A stretch of DNA of 32,418 bases from Holophagaceae bacterium (GTDB taxonomy: Bacteria > Acidobacteriota > Holophagae > Holophagales > Holophagaceae): the NCBI GenBank assembly GCA_009783055.1, contig WRHW01000024.1, forward strand, positions 1 through 32,418, read 5' to 3'. Positions 31,588-32,418 of this stretch are shown here, in pieces. Below the pieces are notes generated by a model. The model saw only the letters and a list, made by a program, of their open reading frames with translations. It was not told the DNA's origin and ran no database searches. The translations under genes and the position numbers were made by a program. Every line of letters begins with the position of its first letter. Positions within the stretch are counted from its first letter, which is position 1.

Positions 31588-32418
31588 TTACTGAGCCCTA
31601 TTGCCACTCAGCCGAAATTTTTCATTATAAGCAATAATATCACCAGATAACTCTTCTGTGTCGTTTAGCCAGGGTGCAGGGTTCACCGGTTGGTTATTTA
31701 TCCTTACTTCAAAGTGGATGTGCGGGCCGGTCGAATTGCCAGTACTCCCAACTCTGGCAATTATTTGGCCACGGAGTACTACATCTCCCACAGCCACAAG
31801 ATTTTTACTGTTGTGTCCATAAAGAGTTTCGATACCATTGCCGTGGTCAATTTTTACAAAAAATCCCAGTTTGCGGTCTCTTCCCACCACGGATACACGA
31901 CCGTCCATCGCTGCAAAAACGCTGTGTCCTTTAGGTGCAGTGAGGTCGATGCCCTTGTGAGTTCCGTCATATGTCCTGCGGACGCGACGATTTCCCGCGG
32001 ATGTCTTAATAACTACGGTGATAGTCCTGATTCGTGGTCCCCATGCTGAACTGATGGTGCGAGTCTCAACAGGCCACAGCAGGTCAAGTTCGTAATGGTC
32101 TAGCGGATCAGCCGTGAACAAACCCTCAGGCTCGATGTCCGCTCGAATAGGCGAGATTGAATCAGATAATGAAGTTTGGATTCCCGATGAAGGCACCGGA
32201 TGCAGTGTGAGTTGGATTTTTTGGAAATAGTCGTCGTTGGGGTCGGTTATTAACGGCGGTGCCAAAGTTGGAAACAAACTAGTTTGCGCTGAAGGTAATA
32301 GCGGTAATGCCTCTAACCATGTAATCGCTGAAGTCTCGACCGAATTAGCTTGTTTGTTGGTTGCAATCGCATCCTTTCTGTTGGCAACACCGATTTGGTT
32401 TGGTGTCTGGGCTGTTGT
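31588..32418 (-). CDS. M23-family metallopeptidase, N-terminus beyond the window
   Basis: The frame is open to the window edge without a stop, giving 276 visible residues; the true start lies outside. A TTG at 32277 is internal and not a start. The C-terminal part is an M23 (LytM/lysostaphin-type) endopeptidase: THKGIDL (zinc His and Asp), YGHNS, and the TGPHIHFEVR zinc/catalytic motif. All zinc ligands are present, so peptidoglycan peptide hydrolysis is likely. The upstream low-complexity region, rich in Ser, Thr, Pro and Asp, suggests an exported or anchored protein. The gap of 133 bases to the lipoprotein start contains its likely promoter, so the two are probably separate units. Confidence 0.9.
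   Translation of the reverse strand, partial: TTAQTPNQIGVANRKDAIATNKQANSVETSAITWLEALPLLPSAQTSLFPTLAPPLITDPNDDYFQKIQLTLHPVPSSGIQTSLSDSISPIRADIEPEGLFTADPLDHYELDLLWPVETRTISSAWGPRIRTITVVIKTSAGNRRVRRTYDGTHKGIDLTAPKGHSVFAAMDGRVSVVGRDRKLGFFVKIDHGNGIETLYGHNSKNLVAVGDVVLRGQIIARVGSTGNSTGPHIHFEVRINNQPVNPAPWLNDTEELSGDIIAYNEKFRLSGNRAQ

Overview
The window reads as ordinary chromosomal DNA of a Gram-negative-type (diderm), probably anaerobic and motile bacterium. Signs of an envelope and periplasm are several signal-peptide proteins and lipoproteins, an MsbA/MdlB-like exporter, phosphatidylserine decarboxylase and an M23 endopeptidase. Anaerobic metabolism is suggested by a 2-oxoacid:ferredoxin oxidoreductase. 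Motility or surface signalling is suggested by CheR, CheB, a FliK-like protein, PilZ, GGDEF and HDOD proteins. I cannot place it in a phylum; an uncultivated deep-branching lineage is a guess. Shine-Dalgarno sites (GGAG/AGGA types) are common, and TTG and GTG starts are frequent. I see no tRNA, rRNA, CRISPR array, transposase, phage gene or integration site.

Layout. 1-311 has no recognised gene and begins with a run of 16 C. 312-5283 holds housekeeping and small-protein genes on both strands: a thioredoxin-like protein, PilZ, ElbB, a PLP aminotransferase, an SRPBCC protein, TtcA and a periplasmic thioredoxin. 5371-6938 is psd-scpB, overlapping by 4 bases. 7007-8734 is the primary sigma factor rpoD (minus), with a readable promoter just upstream. 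8738-9291 is gene-free. 9292-9813 is an exported cupin protein. 9884-15002 is a tight minus-strand operon: M28-PDZ peptidase, aroB (3-dehydroquinate synthase), a TPR protein and a possible LolB-like protein. Divergent from it is an ABC exporter (15124-16923), followed by a V4R sensor-domain protein and a soluble HAMP-GGDEF diguanylate cyclase, which look like a sensor/output pair. 18684-21521 (minus) encodes a four-subunit 2-oxoacid:ferredoxin oxidoreductase compressed into two genes (delta-alpha and beta-gamma fusions).

After a 508-base gene-free stretch carrying a promoter-like site and several inverted repeats comes a plus-strand cluster: cheR, two tandem HDOD genes, cheB and a 939-residue FliK-like protein. 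The last contains three tandem repeats of exactly 100 residues plus weaker copies, in an AT-rich central segment. The right end (minus) holds purine nucleoside phosphorylase, a large orphan lipoprotein and an M23 peptidase cut by the window edge.

How they may work together. The most distinctive themes are second-messenger and adaptation signalling (PilZ receptor; V4R-GGDEF pair; CheR/CheB flanking two HDOD proteins) and several unusual gene arrangements. No component looks like a defence island or mobile element. The candidates for something not yet described are the V4R/HAMP-GGDEF pair, the CheR-HDOD-HDOD-CheB-FliK-like cluster, the repeat array in the FliK-like protein, and a hairpin that buries the ribosome-binding site of ttcA.
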